Shown here in pieces: positions 32,388 through 40,896 of a stretch of 64,000 nt of DNA (position 1 is its first letter; every line of letters starts with the position of its first letter). Where the stretch lies: NCBI GenBank assembly GCA_031550535.1, contig JAVBOM010000019.1, positions 42,391 through 106,390 on the forward strand, given 5' to 3'. A program made the translations under genes and the position numbers. The DNA is from Avichristensenella sp031550535 (GTDB lineage Bacteria; Bacillota; Clostridia; Christensenellales; Aristaeellaceae). The notes beneath the pieces are model-generated. The model was not told where the DNA came from, did not search any database, and saw only the letters and a list, made by a program, of their open reading frames with translations.

Positions 32388-33422
32388 TTGGCAACGATCA
32401 AGGAGATTGCCGCGCTGTCCGGCGTATCCGTGGCCACGGTATCCCACGTGCTGAGCGGCAAGAAGAACGTCAGCGACGCGGCGCGCGACCGCGTGCTCCG
32501 CGCCATCGAACTGACGAACTATAAGCCCAACGCGATCGCGAAATCCCTGCGGATGAACAAGACGCACATCATCGGCGTGCTGGTGGAGGACATTCGCGGC
32601 CTGCCCGTGCCGGAGATTGTGGACGGGATCAACCAGCAGTTGGAGGAGAGCGGCTATCAGGTGCTGCTGAGCAACCTGCGGCTGCTGCACAAGCTATATA
32701 ATCAGTACGAACAGCTCAGCCAGCACACCCATGTCATCAACAGCGGCATCGCGCTCCTGGAGGACGCGCGCGTGGACGGCATCATCTACGTGGCAATGCA
32801 TGACCGCCGCGTGGACGGGGTGCGGCAGCCGGTGAACATTCCGTTCGTGTTCGCCTTTGCCCAGAGCGGCGAACCGGAAAGCGTCTCCGTGACCTATGAC
32901 AACGAAAACAGCGCCTACGAGATTACCCGCCTGCTGATCGGGCAGAATCACCGGCAGATCGCCCTGATCGCCGGTCACGCCTACTCCTCCGCCGCACACC
33001 TGCGGCTGGCCGGCTACCGCCGCGCCATGGATGAGGCGGGCCTGCGCGTGCCGCCGGAGTACATCCGCTGGGGCGACTGGGAGTATCATTCCGGCGTGGA
33101 GCAGGCGGACGCGATGCTGTCGCTCGCGGTGCCGCCCACCGCCATTTTCGCCATGAACGACCCGATGGCCGCCGGGTGCTACGCGTCCATCATGCGCCAC
33201 GGGCTGCGCATCCCGGAGGACGTGTCCGTGGTCGGGTTCGACAATCAGGAAGTGGCGTCCTGCCTGTTCCCAGGCCTGACCACCGTGGCCCTGCCGAACC
33301 GGGAAATCGGCCACATCGCGACGGAGCGCCTGCTGGACCGCCTGGAAGGGCGGACGGCGGAGCCTGCGAGCATCACGCTGCCGTGCAGCATCGTCCGGCG
33401 CGGGTCCACGATGCAGAGGTGA
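32388..33422 (+). CDS. LacI family transcriptional regulator
   Basis: The 344-residue protein has the N-terminal LacI helix-turn-helix ATIKEIAALSGVSVATVSHV with hinge helix YKPNAIAKSLRMNKTHIIGV. The periplasmic-binding-like sensor domain follows (GLPVPEIVDGINQQLEESGY, IFAMNDPMAAGCYASIM, VSVVGFDNQEVASCLFPGLT). The TTG at 32388 is the likely start: GAGGTG lies six bases before it and the family begins right there; a GTG three codons earlier overlaps that ribosome site. It should repress GH127 and itself through the two palindromes and respond to an arabinose-type sugar (inference). Confidence 0.9.
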   Translation: MATIKEIAALSGVSVATVSHVLSGKKNVSDAARDRVLRAIELTNYKPNAIAKSLRMNKTHIIGVLVEDIRGLPVPEIVDGINQQLEESGYQVLLSNLRLLHKLYNQYEQLSQHTHVINSGIALLEDARVDGIIYVAMHDRRVDGVRQPVNIPFVFAFAQSGEPESVSVTYDNENSAYEITRLLIGQNHRQIALIAGHAYSSAAHLRLAGYRRAMDEAGLRVPPEYIRWGDWEYHSGVEQADAMLSLAVPPTAIFAMNDPMAAGCYASIMRHGLRIPEDVSVVGFDNQEVASCLFPGLTTVALPNREIGHIATERLLDRLEGRTAEPASITLPCSIVRRGSTMQR

Positions 33423-33463
33423 GGGCTCACAGCGGATCACCCTCTTTCCCCCATAGAAATGCG

Positions 33464-33492
33464 TTGCTTTTCCCCGCCGGAACGAATATCAT
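33464..33492 (+). promoter_or_regulatory. Promoter of the two-gene hydrolase unit
   Basis: TTGCTT (33464-33469), 17 bases, TATCAT (33487-33492). No LacI-type palindrome is seen here. Confidence 0.55.
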
Positions 33493-33519
33493 AGAGGCAA
33501 AACCGAGTAGGGTGATCCG

Positions 33520-35985
33520 ATGGCAACGCTTCAGATGTGGTGGCAGGCGGCGGACAAGCCGTTCCATTGCCGCCCGGACGACCCGTGCTACTCCGCGCTG
33601 TTCCCCGAACCGGGCGGCGCGCCATTCGTACTCCGCGCCCGTCCCGGCCTGACGGCCCCCATGCAGCTCATGCTCCGCGCCGGCGAGGACGCGCGCGTCA
33701 CATCCATCACCATCGATACCCCATGGATCACACGCATTCCGGCGCTCCGCGGCACGGACCGCTTCGGTGGGCCATTCGTAGCGGATGTCGCGCTGGAAGC
33801 GGACAAGCCCTGGCCCATCTGGGTGCTGCTGGAAATCCCGTTGCCGGCGGAGGGGGCGTACCGCTTCGGCTGCACGGTGCGCTTCGCGGACGACGGCGCG
33901 CGGGAAATTCCGCTCGACGTGTACGTATCGGGCGACAGGGTACATCACGGCGGCGAGGATGATTTGCACACGCTCGCGCGCCTCGCGTGGCTGGATTCCA
34001 CGGCGGGCTGCGAAGATACGCTGACCGGGCCGTACACGCCGCTTGCCGTCAATGGAAGCACGATCTCGCTGCTGGGCCGCGAGGTCACGCTGGCGGATTC
34101 CGGTCTGCCGGAGCGGCTCATCACCCATTTCACCGGCATCAATGACGCGCTGTCGGACGCGGGTGAGGACATCTTCGCCCTGCCGCCCCGGCTGGAAGCC
34201 GTGCTGGACGGGCAACCGGTCCGGCTGACGGGCGCGTGCCGGATCGTGTCCAGGGCGGATACGCGTGTCGCGTGGGAAGCGCCGCTCGCGTGCGGCGCGC
34301 TTTCGTGCGCCGTGCGGGGCTTTCTGGAATTTGACGGGTGGATGCGCTTTGATGTCCGTTGGGAAACCATGGCGGACACCTTACTCGACGACATCCGTCT
34401 GGTGTTCTTCCCGAAGCAAAAGTACGCCCGGTGGTTCTCCGGCGTGGGCACGATGGCGCGGGAGAACCTCGATCATCACCGCTGGCAGTGGGACCGGCAG
34501 AAGCACCAGGACGCCTTTTTCTGCGGCGGGATGAACGGGGGCATCGTCTGCCGCCCGGTGGCGGAGGACTATGTGCGCCCGTATTGCAACATCTATTACA
34601 AGTTTGGCCCGCGCAACCAGCCCGAGGCATGGGTGAACGGCGGGGCGGGCTTTTTCGCGCTGGAACGGAAAGACGCGCACACGGCGCTCGGCTACCACAC
34701 CGGGCCAATCCGCCTGCGCACCGGGGAAGCGCGGCACACAAACTTTGACCTGGGGTTCACGCCGTTCAAGCGGGTCGATCCGGCGGCGCACTACGCGGTG
34801 CGGTACTATCAGGCGCCGGGCGAGACGGAACCGGCGGAGTGGATCGCCACCGCGAAGGAGATCGGCGCGACGCACATCAACGTGCACCACGGCAAGGAAA
34901 TCTACCCCTACATCAACTACCCGATGTACGACGCCCCCGCCATGCGCGATTTTGCGCGGGGGGCGCACGCGGCGGGCCTGAAGGTGAAGCCGTACTACAC
35001 CGTGCGGGAGCTGACCAGCAAGCTGCCGGAGTTTTTCCCATTGCGCAGCCTGCGCGGCGAAATCTTTGCCCAGCCGGATTTCCACTTCGACGGCGTGCCG
35101 GGGCAGGGCGAGAAGGACCCCTGGCTGGCCGAGGAATGCGGCGACCGGGTGCTCCCCGCCTGGAAGGCGGTATTCACCAGGGGCAAGTACGCGGGCGAGT
35201 GTGACCCGTCCGTGATCGTGAACCCCGCGTCGCGCATCATCAATTTTTACATCGAAGGGCTGCGGTGGATGTGCGATGCCTGGGGCATCGACGGCGTGTA
35301 CATCGACGATACGGGCATGGACCGCCACGCGCTGCAACGCGCGCGCCGCGTGCTGGATGGCTGCCGCCCGGGCGCGAAGATCGACCTGCACTCGTGGAAC
35401 CATTTCCACGACCTATGGGGCGAAGCCTTCGGCCACAACGCGGTGATGTACGCCGAGCTGTTCCCGTATGTGGACTCGCTGTGGTTCGGCGAGGGGTTCG
35501 ACTTTGACGAGATGTCGCCGGAGGAGATGTTGGTGGAGTGCTCCGGCCTGCCGTTCGGTCTGATGAGCGAAATGCTGGAAGGCGGCGGCAACCCGTGGCG
35601 TGGGCTGCTTTTCGGCATGACGGGCCGGGCGGGGTGGAGCCGCGAGAAAGACCCACGGGGCGTGTGGGCCCTGCGCGAAAAGTACGGCCTGAACCGGGCG
35701 AAGCTGCGCGGCTGGTGGGAAGAAAACCCGGCCGCGAGGGCGGGAGACTCCCGCGTGCTCGTCACCGTGTATGACCTGCCGGGCGGCGCGATGCTCTGCG
35801 CGGCGAGCTTCGCGGAGGCGCCGCTCGCGGTATCGTTCGCGCTTACAGGCGGCCCGTTTGTCTCCGCGCATCTGCCGGAGGTCGCCCTCTTGCAGGAAGG
35901 GCGGCCCGCGCGCGTGGGTGAAACCCATTGTATTGAGCCCGGCCAGGGCATCGTGATTTTTTATGAGCGGGGGATACGCGAATGA
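33520..35985 (+). CDS. Large putative glycoside hydrolase, family not certain
   Basis: The 821-residue cytoplasmic protein has an N-terminal beta-sandwich half (about 1-400) and a barrel-like half (about 440-720): EIGATHINVHHGKEIYPYIN, AHAAGLKVKPYYTVRELTSK, WGIDGVYIDDTGMDRHALQR, KIDLHSWNHFHDLWGEAFGH, YAELFPYVDSLWFGEGFDFD. Carboxylates in YIDDTG and GEGFDFDE are candidate catalytic residues. A short C-terminal beta-domain ends FYERGIRE. The order of motifs resembles DUF6067/GH123-like proteins, but I cannot confirm the family. It overlaps the GH29 gene by four bases, so both probably attack the same plant or host glycan. Confidence 0.65.
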   Translation: MATLQMWWQAADKPFHCRPDDPCYSALFPEPGGAPFVLRARPGLTAPMQLMLRAGEDARVTSITIDTPWITRIPALRGTDRFGGPFVADVALEADKPWPIWVLLEIPLPAEGAYRFGCTVRFADDGAREIPLDVYVSGDRVHHGGEDDLHTLARLAWLDSTAGCEDTLTGPYTPLAVNGSTISLLGREVTLADSGLPERLITHFTGINDALSDAGEDIFALPPRLEAVLDGQPVRLTGACRIVSRADTRVAWEAPLACGALSCAVRGFLEFDGWMRFDVRWETMADTLLDDIRLVFFPKQKYARWFSGVGTMARENLDHHRWQWDRQKHQDAFFCGGMNGGIVCRPVAEDYVRPYCNIYYKFGPRNQPEAWVNGGAGFFALERKDAHTALGYHTGPIRLRTGEARHTNFDLGFTPFKRVDPAAHYAVRYYQAPGETEPAEWIATAKEIGATHINVHHGKEIYPYINYPMYDAPAMRDFARGAHAAGLKVKPYYTVRELTSKLPEFFPLRSLRGEIFAQPDFHFDGVPGQGEKDPWLAEECGDRVLPAWKAVFTRGKYAGECDPSVIVNPASRIINFYIEGLRWMCDAWGIDGVYIDDTGMDRHALQRARRVLDGCRPGAKIDLHSWNHFHDLWGEAFGHNAVMYAELFPYVDSLWFGEGFDFDEMSPEEMLVECSGLPFGLMSEMLEGGGNPWRGLLFGMTGRAGWSREKDPRGVWALREKYGLNRAKLRGWWEENPAARAGDSRVLVTVYDLPGGAMLCAASFAEAPLAVSFALTGGPFVSAHLPEVALLQEGRPARVGETHCIEPGQGIVIFYERGIRE

Positions 35986-37331
35986 ACGAGGAAGCGGTCG
36001 TTGACCAGGGCGTGCACAACTACAGCGGCGCCGACCGGTATGTCGCGCCCACGGACCCGCTGATCCGGGAGAGGCTGGAATGGTTCCAGGATCAGAAGCT
36101 GGCGCTGATGGTGCACTGGGGGCCGTACAGCCAGCTTGGGCTGGTGGAATCCTGGGCGCTCAGCGACGAGGACGCGGATTGGTCGCGCAGGGGCGTGGAC
36201 TGGGGCGTGGACGGCGAAACGTTCAAGAAGCAGTATTGGGCGCTGAACAGGACGTTCAACCCCGTGCGTTTTGAGCCAGAAAAGTGGGCGGCGCTGGCGA
36301 AGGAGGGCGGGTTTCGGTATCTCGTCTTTACCACCAAGCACCACGACGGCTTCTGCATGTGGGATACGCGGCTTTCGGCGTACAGAATCACCGCGCCGGA
36401 CTGCCCGTTTCACGATCACCCGAACGCCGACATCGCGGGCCGGGTGTTTGACGCCTTCCGCGCGCAAGGGCTCGGCATCGCGGCGTACTTTTCCAAGGCG
36501 GATTGGCACGCGGAGACCTATTGGGCGCCGGATGCCGCCCCCACTGCGCGCGGCCCCTCCTACGATCCGGCGGAAAACCCGGCGCTGTGGGAGAAGTTCG
36601 TTTCGTTCACACACGATCAGGTGATGGAGCTGGCGACAAAATACGGCAGGCTCGATGTGCTGTGGTTCGACGCGGGCTGGGTTCGCCCGGGCCGGGGGCA
36701 GGACATCCGCATCGAGGCGCTGATGGACAGCGTACGCGCGGTGCAGCCGTGGGTGCTCTCCGCCGACCGGACGTGCGGCGGCGTCTGCGAGAACTACGTG
36801 ACGCCCGAGCAGTGCGTGCCGGAAAAGCCGCTTGGCATCCCGTGGGAAAGCTGCGTGACGATGGGCACCTCGTTTTCGTTCGCGTATGAGGACGAGTACA
36901 AGTCCGTGCGCCAGCTCGTGCACCTGCTGCTGGATATTGTGGCAAAGGGCGGGAACCTCGCGCTGAACGTCGGCCCGCAGCCGGACGGGCGGCTGCCCAG
37001 GCGCGCCATCGACCGCATGAAGGGTCTGGGCGCGTGGCTGAAGGTCTATGGCGAGGGCATCTACGGCACGCGCGCCTGCGCGCCGTACCGCGCGGGGGAT
37101 TTCGCGTTTACGCAAAAGGCGGGGAATGTCTACGCCTTCCGGCTGTATGAAAAAGAGAACGCGGCGACGCCGGAAACGATCGTCATTCCGTACACCGGCG
37201 CGGTTTCCGGCGTGACGGAGATGGCGGGCGGGCGCGCGCTGCCGTTTGAACGGATGCCCGCCGGGATTGCCGTGCGGATGCCGGTTCGGGATCAGTCGCC
37301 TGTCGCGGATGGTTTTATACTGAGGGGGTAG
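35982..37331 (+). CDS. GH29 alpha-L-fucosidase
   Basis: The 449-residue protein shows WFQDQKLALMVHWGPYS, YLVFTTKHHDGFCMWDT (119-124 KHHDGF), YFSKADWH and the nucleophile Asp230 in LDVLWFDAGW, then the conserved VAKGGNLALNVGPQPDG and a C-terminal beta-sandwich. It cleaves terminal alpha-L-fucose, or a related sugar, in the cytoplasm since no signal peptide is present. Its start overlaps the upstream hydrolase stop (ATGA), so the two are translated together. Confidence 0.92.
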   Translation: MNEEAVVDQGVHNYSGADRYVAPTDPLIRERLEWFQDQKLALMVHWGPYSQLGLVESWALSDEDADWSRRGVDWGVDGETFKKQYWALNRTFNPVRFEPEKWAALAKEGGFRYLVFTTKHHDGFCMWDTRLSAYRITAPDCPFHDHPNADIAGRVFDAFRAQGLGIAAYFSKADWHAETYWAPDAAPTARGPSYDPAENPALWEKFVSFTHDQVMELATKYGRLDVLWFDAGWVRPGRGQDIRIEALMDSVRAVQPWVLSADRTCGGVCENYVTPEQCVPEKPLGIPWESCVTMGTSFSFAYEDEYKSVRQLVHLLLDIVAKGGNLALNVGPQPDGRLPRRAIDRMKGLGAWLKVYGEGIYGTRACAPYRAGDFAFTQKAGNVYAFRLYEKENAATPETIVIPYTGAVSGVTEMAGGRALPFERMPAGIAVRMPVRDQSPVADGFILRG

Positions 37332-37426
37332 GGGGCAAGGCAACCGCGTTTGCGTCCGGTTTGTGAAGCAGTGCTATGATAAACGAGCCTTGACGGGCAC
37401 GGTCTTTACAAAGGAGGTTCGATCCA

Positions 37427-38530
37427 GTGACGACGGATGCGTTGCAAGAGCGGGTCAACACAGGCAGGCAGCCGGAGGTGGACATTGCCAAGGGGCTCGC
37501 CATCCTGTTCATGGTCCTGGTCCACACCCTGGAAATGTTCGCGAACACCCACGCCCGCATGTCCTATGGCGCGTATATGGTGATTCAGGTGCTGGGCGCG
37601 CCTTTTTCCGCCCCTGTCTTCATGTTCGCGCTGGGCGTGGGGCTTGTGTACTCCAGGAAGAACACGCCGGGCCTCCTGGCGCGCCGGGGCTTGTTCCTGC
37701 TGGCCATGGGCTATGCGCTCAACATTCTCCGGGACGGCATTCCGTACCTTCTGCACCATCTGCATGACCTGACGCCGGATGTCATGGACGGGCTTGTGAG
37801 CGAGCTGATCAACGTGGATATCCTCGGCTTTGCGGCGGTCATGTTCCTGTTCTGGGCGCTGCTGCGCAGGCTGGGGCTGAAGGATCGCTGGCTTGCCGTG
37901 CTTTGGGCGTTGCTCGGGATTGCCCGTGAGCTGCTGGCCCCGGTGCGGGTGACGTCCATCCCGGCCAGGATCGTGACCTCGTATTTCTGGGGCTCCTGTT
38001 CCGATTCGTATTTCCCGTTCATCCTGTGGATGTTTTACCCCGTGGCCGGGTACTTCTTTGGCAAAATCCTCATTTGCAGCCGCGACAAAAAGAAGCTCTA
38101 CCGCCATACGGCCCTTGTGGGGCTGGCGGCCTTCGCCGTCTCATCCGCCGTGGTGGCCGTGTGCCAAATTGAGCTGGGGCAAAGCGATGTGTTCCAATAT
38201 GATTATTTTCATCACGGTCTTGTCGCCAATGTGTGGTACGGGAGCATCGTGCTGGTCTGGCTATCCGTGTGCTTTGCCGTTCGCCATGTTGTGAAAGGGC
38301 CGCTGGCGCGCCTTATTTTTCGCTGGAGCCGGAACATCAACGCCCTCTTTTTCCTGCAGTGGGTGATTCTTGGGGTGCTCCATTACTGCCTCTTCACGAA
38401 GGAAGAGGCGAGTCTTCTCCAGGTGCTTCTGCTATCGTGCGCCGTGCTGGCGGCAAGCGACTTTCTGTCCCACTGGTACTTGAAATGGTGGCGCGCGCTT
38501 GGGAAACCGAAGGCGCGGGCGGCGGCCTAG
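37427..38530 (+). CDS. Polytopic membrane acyltransferase-like protein
   Basis: The 367-residue protein has about ten transmembrane segments and begins VDIAKGLAILFMVLVHTLEM, the arrangement found in HGSNAT/DUF1624 and acyltransferase-3-like families, where the His in the first membrane segment takes part in acyl transfer. Further segments include GAPFSAPVFMFALGVGLVYS and FPFILWMFYPVAGYFFGKIL. It may acylate surface polysaccharide or lipid. Substrate unknown. The GTG start follows AAAGGAGG. Confidence 0.7.
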   Translation: MTTDALQERVNTGRQPEVDIAKGLAILFMVLVHTLEMFANTHARMSYGAYMVIQVLGAPFSAPVFMFALGVGLVYSRKNTPGLLARRGLFLLAMGYALNILRDGIPYLLHHLHDLTPDVMDGLVSELINVDILGFAAVMFLFWALLRRLGLKDRWLAVLWALLGIARELLAPVRVTSIPARIVTSYFWGSCSDSYFPFILWMFYPVAGYFFGKILICSRDKKKLYRHTALVGLAAFAVSSAVVAVCQIELGQSDVFQYDYFHHGLVANVWYGSIVLVWLSVCFAVRHVVKGPLARLIFRWSRNINALFFLQWVILGVLHYCLFTKEEASLLQVLLLSCAVLAASDFLSHWYLKWWRALGKPKARAAA

Positions 38531-38533
38531 GCG

Positions 38534-39319
38534 TCACGCATCCGACAGAAATCCCGCCGTGAACTCCGCCCAGCTATAGCTGGACATATACTCGCCATGG
38601 TAGCGGTTCACGGCGGCCGCGCTGCCCTTCTCAAAATCATAGTAATCGCAGCGCACCTTGGAAACGTCCAGGGCGTACAGGCCCCGCTTTCTGAAAACCA
38701 GATCGCCCGCCCCCGCCTCGGCCAGCGCGCGGGTCATCTCCGTCAGCAACACATACAGATGGGACTGGACGCTGTGGGAATAGGGCTGATCCTCCCACAA
38801 AACAGCGGCCAGTTCCTTTTTGCTGACGCTGGCGCCCTTGCGGTCCACCAGGTACGCCAGCGCCTCCTTTGCCTTGCCCCTGCGGAAAAGAACCGGCCTG
38901 CCCTCCGCGAACACCTCAAAGCTGCCAAAGCACTGGATGTACACCTTCTGCATGGGCGGCGCGACGGGCTTTCGCAAATCCTGCAGCTCCCGCGCCACGC
39001 GCTCCGGTTGAATCGGCTTCAGCACATACCCGGAGGCGTGCATTTGGAAGGCGTCTTCCATATAATGGCTGAACCCCGTCACAAAAATGATATTGGTATC
39101 CCCCGAAGTATCCTTCAGGTGCTTGGCCAGCGCCAGCCCGCCCATCTCCGCCATTTCAATATCCACAAAGGCGACATCCACCTTGTTCTCCCGCGCATAC
39201 GCCAGCGCGTCCGTTGCCGCGTCGAAGCAGCGCAGCCGCGCTTCCGGGGCCGCGTCCGCTATGGCGCGCTCCAGCATCCACAGGGCGTGGCGCTCATCGT
39301 CCACCGCGATGATGTTCAT
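38534..39319 (-). CDS. Response regulator with a SARP/BTAD-like output region
   Basis: The 261-residue protein has a receiver domain with acidic pocket VDDER and phospho-acceptor Asp53 in DVAFVDIEMAEMG, GFSHYMEDAF and Lys in YVLKPIQ. After residue 125 comes a winged-helix region VYIQCFGSFEVFAEGRPVLF RRGKAKEALAYL, the OmpR-like fold of SARP regulators (FG.f.v......R..kakeLLayL), and a helical stretch. It pairs with the LytS-type kinase upstream. AAGGAGGCGGAAAGC precedes the ATG. Target genes unknown. Confidence 0.85.
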   Translation of the reverse strand: MNIIAVDDERHALWMLERAIADAAPEARLRCFDAATDALAYARENKVDVAFVDIEMAEMGGLALAKHLKDTSGDTNIIFVTGFSHYMEDAFQMHASGYVLKPIQPERVARELQDLRKPVAPPMQKVYIQCFGSFEVFAEGRPVLFRRGKAKEALAYLVDRKGASVSKKELAAVLWEDQPYSHSVQSHLYVLLTEMTRALAEAGAGDLVFRKRGLYALDVSKVRCDYYDFEKGSAAAVNRYHGEYMSSYSWAEFTAGFLSDA

Positions 39320-40667
39320 GCTTTCCGCCTCCTTGACGGCGGCGCTGATTCGGAGAATCGGGCGCCATAAGAGGATTCCGCGAGGAATCCTTACCTTTGG
39401 GAATGGTGATGACGGCCACCGTGCCGCTTCCGGGCTGGCTCGTAACGGTCAGCCGTCCGCCGCACATGGCGGCCAGCCTTCCCTGCACATTGGCGATCCC
39501 CGTGTGGGCGCCGCCGCTTTTCAGGGCCGCGTCCAGGTCGCAGCCGATCCCGTCGTCGGCCACCGTGATTAGGTAGCCGCCGCCCTTTTCCTCCGCCCGG
39601 ATGCGCACCGTTCCGCCGGCGCGCTTCTGGTTGATCCCGTGGCGAACCGCGTTCTCCACCATGGGCTGCAGCGTGAGCGGAGGAATGGCAAAGTCCGTGG
39701 TTTCGATTTCGTAGACAATCGTCAGCCGCTCCTCAAAGCGCAGTTTCTCCAGGAATACATACTGCCGGACGTGCTCCAGCTCCTTTTCAAAGGGAATCGG
39801 CGTTTTTTGATTCAGGGAATCCATGTTCACCCGCAGGTACGTGGAAAAGGTCAGCAGCGCCTCGTAGGCCTTCGGGTTGTCGTAGCACAGCCTGCTGATG
39901 GCAGCCAGCGCGTTATAGAGGAAATGCGGCTGAATCTGGCTGAGCATCACGGCGATCCGGCTTTCCGCGAGTTCCGCCTCCTTTGCCTTTAGCTGTTGGC
40001 CCAGCCCCGCCTGAATGTTGATATAAATGAAGAACAGAGCGAGCGCGCCGCCGAAATACGCCAGCCAAAGATCGGCATAGGCGATCTCCACCACATAGCA
40101 GATGAACGCGACGACCGGATACAGAAGCAGCGCGATCCACTCCCTGGGCTGCAGCACCGAAACGCTCCGAAGAACCACCACCACACACGCGCCCAGGCAG
40201 AGGGACGGCAGAATGCCGAAAATCCAATAGGTATCCTGCTGGTGGTATTCGTTCATCTCGTCCAGCCATCCGTACATTCCGTTGATCTGCGCGACCACGG
40301 CCAGCACCACCATGCCAACGCTGCAACACGCGACCAGGACGAGCAGCTTCCTGGACATGCGCCTTTTCGTGCGCAGGTATTCATACATATAAAACGCGAG
40401 CGCCACAAACTGCACCGCGCCAAAGACATACGTACTAAAGTCAAAAATGGCGATCCAAAGTGTTATGACGGTTCCGGGAGTCCCCGCCCAGGACACGATC
40501 AGAAACTCCAGCGTAAGCGTAAGCAAGGAGAGGATCACCATGACAAAAAACCAGCGGTACACCTGTTGCCGCAGATTTCCCGCCAGCAGCGTCGCGATCA
40601 GCAGCATGAACGAGATGATAAAGGCACATAGGTTCATGGACAGATTGATGATTTCCGTGGTGCTCAT
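39294..40667 (-). CDS. LytS-type sensor histidine kinase with a repeat-encoded C-terminal tail
   Basis: The 457-residue protein has about seven membrane segments in residues 8-220, then the His_kinase box QIQPHFLYNALAAISRLCYD (His248), the N-box PMVENAVRHGI and G-box DDGIGCDL. The kinase core ends near VAVITIPKG (about 425). Residues about 426-444 (KDSSRNPLMAPDSPNQRRRQ) are encoded by a short copy of the dispersed element and the last dozen residues overlap the start of the response regulator. Ligand unknown. A good promoter TTGACC-17-TAGAAT lies at 40703-40731. Confidence 0.88.
   Translation of the reverse strand: MSTTEIINLSMNLCAFIISFMLLIATLLAGNLRQQVYRWFFVMVILSLLTLTLEFLIVSWAGTPGTVITLWIAIFDFSTYVFGAVQFVALAFYMYEYLRTKRRMSRKLLVLVACCSVGMVVLAVVAQINGMYGWLDEMNEYHQQDTYWIFGILPSLCLGACVVVVLRSVSVLQPREWIALLLYPVVAFICYVVEIAYADLWLAYFGGALALFFIYINIQAGLGQQLKAKEAELAESRIAVMLSQIQPHFLYNALAAISRLCYDNPKAYEALLTFSTYLRVNMDSLNQKTPIPFEKELEHVRQYVFLEKLRFEERLTIVYEIETTDFAIPPLTLQPMVENAVRHGINQKRAGGTVRIRAEEKGGGYLITVADDGIGCDLDAALKSGGAHTGIANVQGRLAAMCGGRLTVTSQPGSGTVAVITIPKGKDSSRNPLMAPDSPNQRRRQGGGKHEHHRGGR
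39335..39391 (-). repeat. Short copy of the dispersed element at the 3' end of the kinase gene
   Basis: Plus strand GACGGCGGCGCTGATTCGGA, GAATCGGGCGCCATAAGAGG, ATTCCGCGAGGAATCC. It lies between the kinase core and the ribosome site of the response regulator gene and is translated as the kinase tail. Confidence 0.8.
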
Positions 40668-40702
40668 TCCATGCTCCCAACTTTTGTGTGTACTTTCTTA
40701 GC

Positions 40703-40731
40703 ATTCTACCCGCTTTCTGCGGCAGGGTCAA
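40703..40731 (-). promoter_or_regulatory. Promoter of the LytS-type two-component operon
   Basis: Minus strand TTGACC (plus 40726-40731), 17 bases, TAGAAT (40703-40708). Confidence 0.65.
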
Positions 40732-40896
40732 TCATTGCGCACGCCGCTTATGTCATTTTGGCACGATTCCACAAACAGGGCGCGGCCGCTTATGTCACAT
40801 ATCGGTTACGTGTTACCGCAGTTTGTGTCCAGTTTGTGCGCACTTTGCTATGCTGAGCCAGAACAAAGCGCCACACAATACAGGGAGGGTTTTCTC

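Noticed and set aside
35961..37343. 460-codon minus-strand ORF over the fucosidase gene
   Set aside because: Antisense shadow of GH29, whose catalytic motifs are intact on the plus strand.
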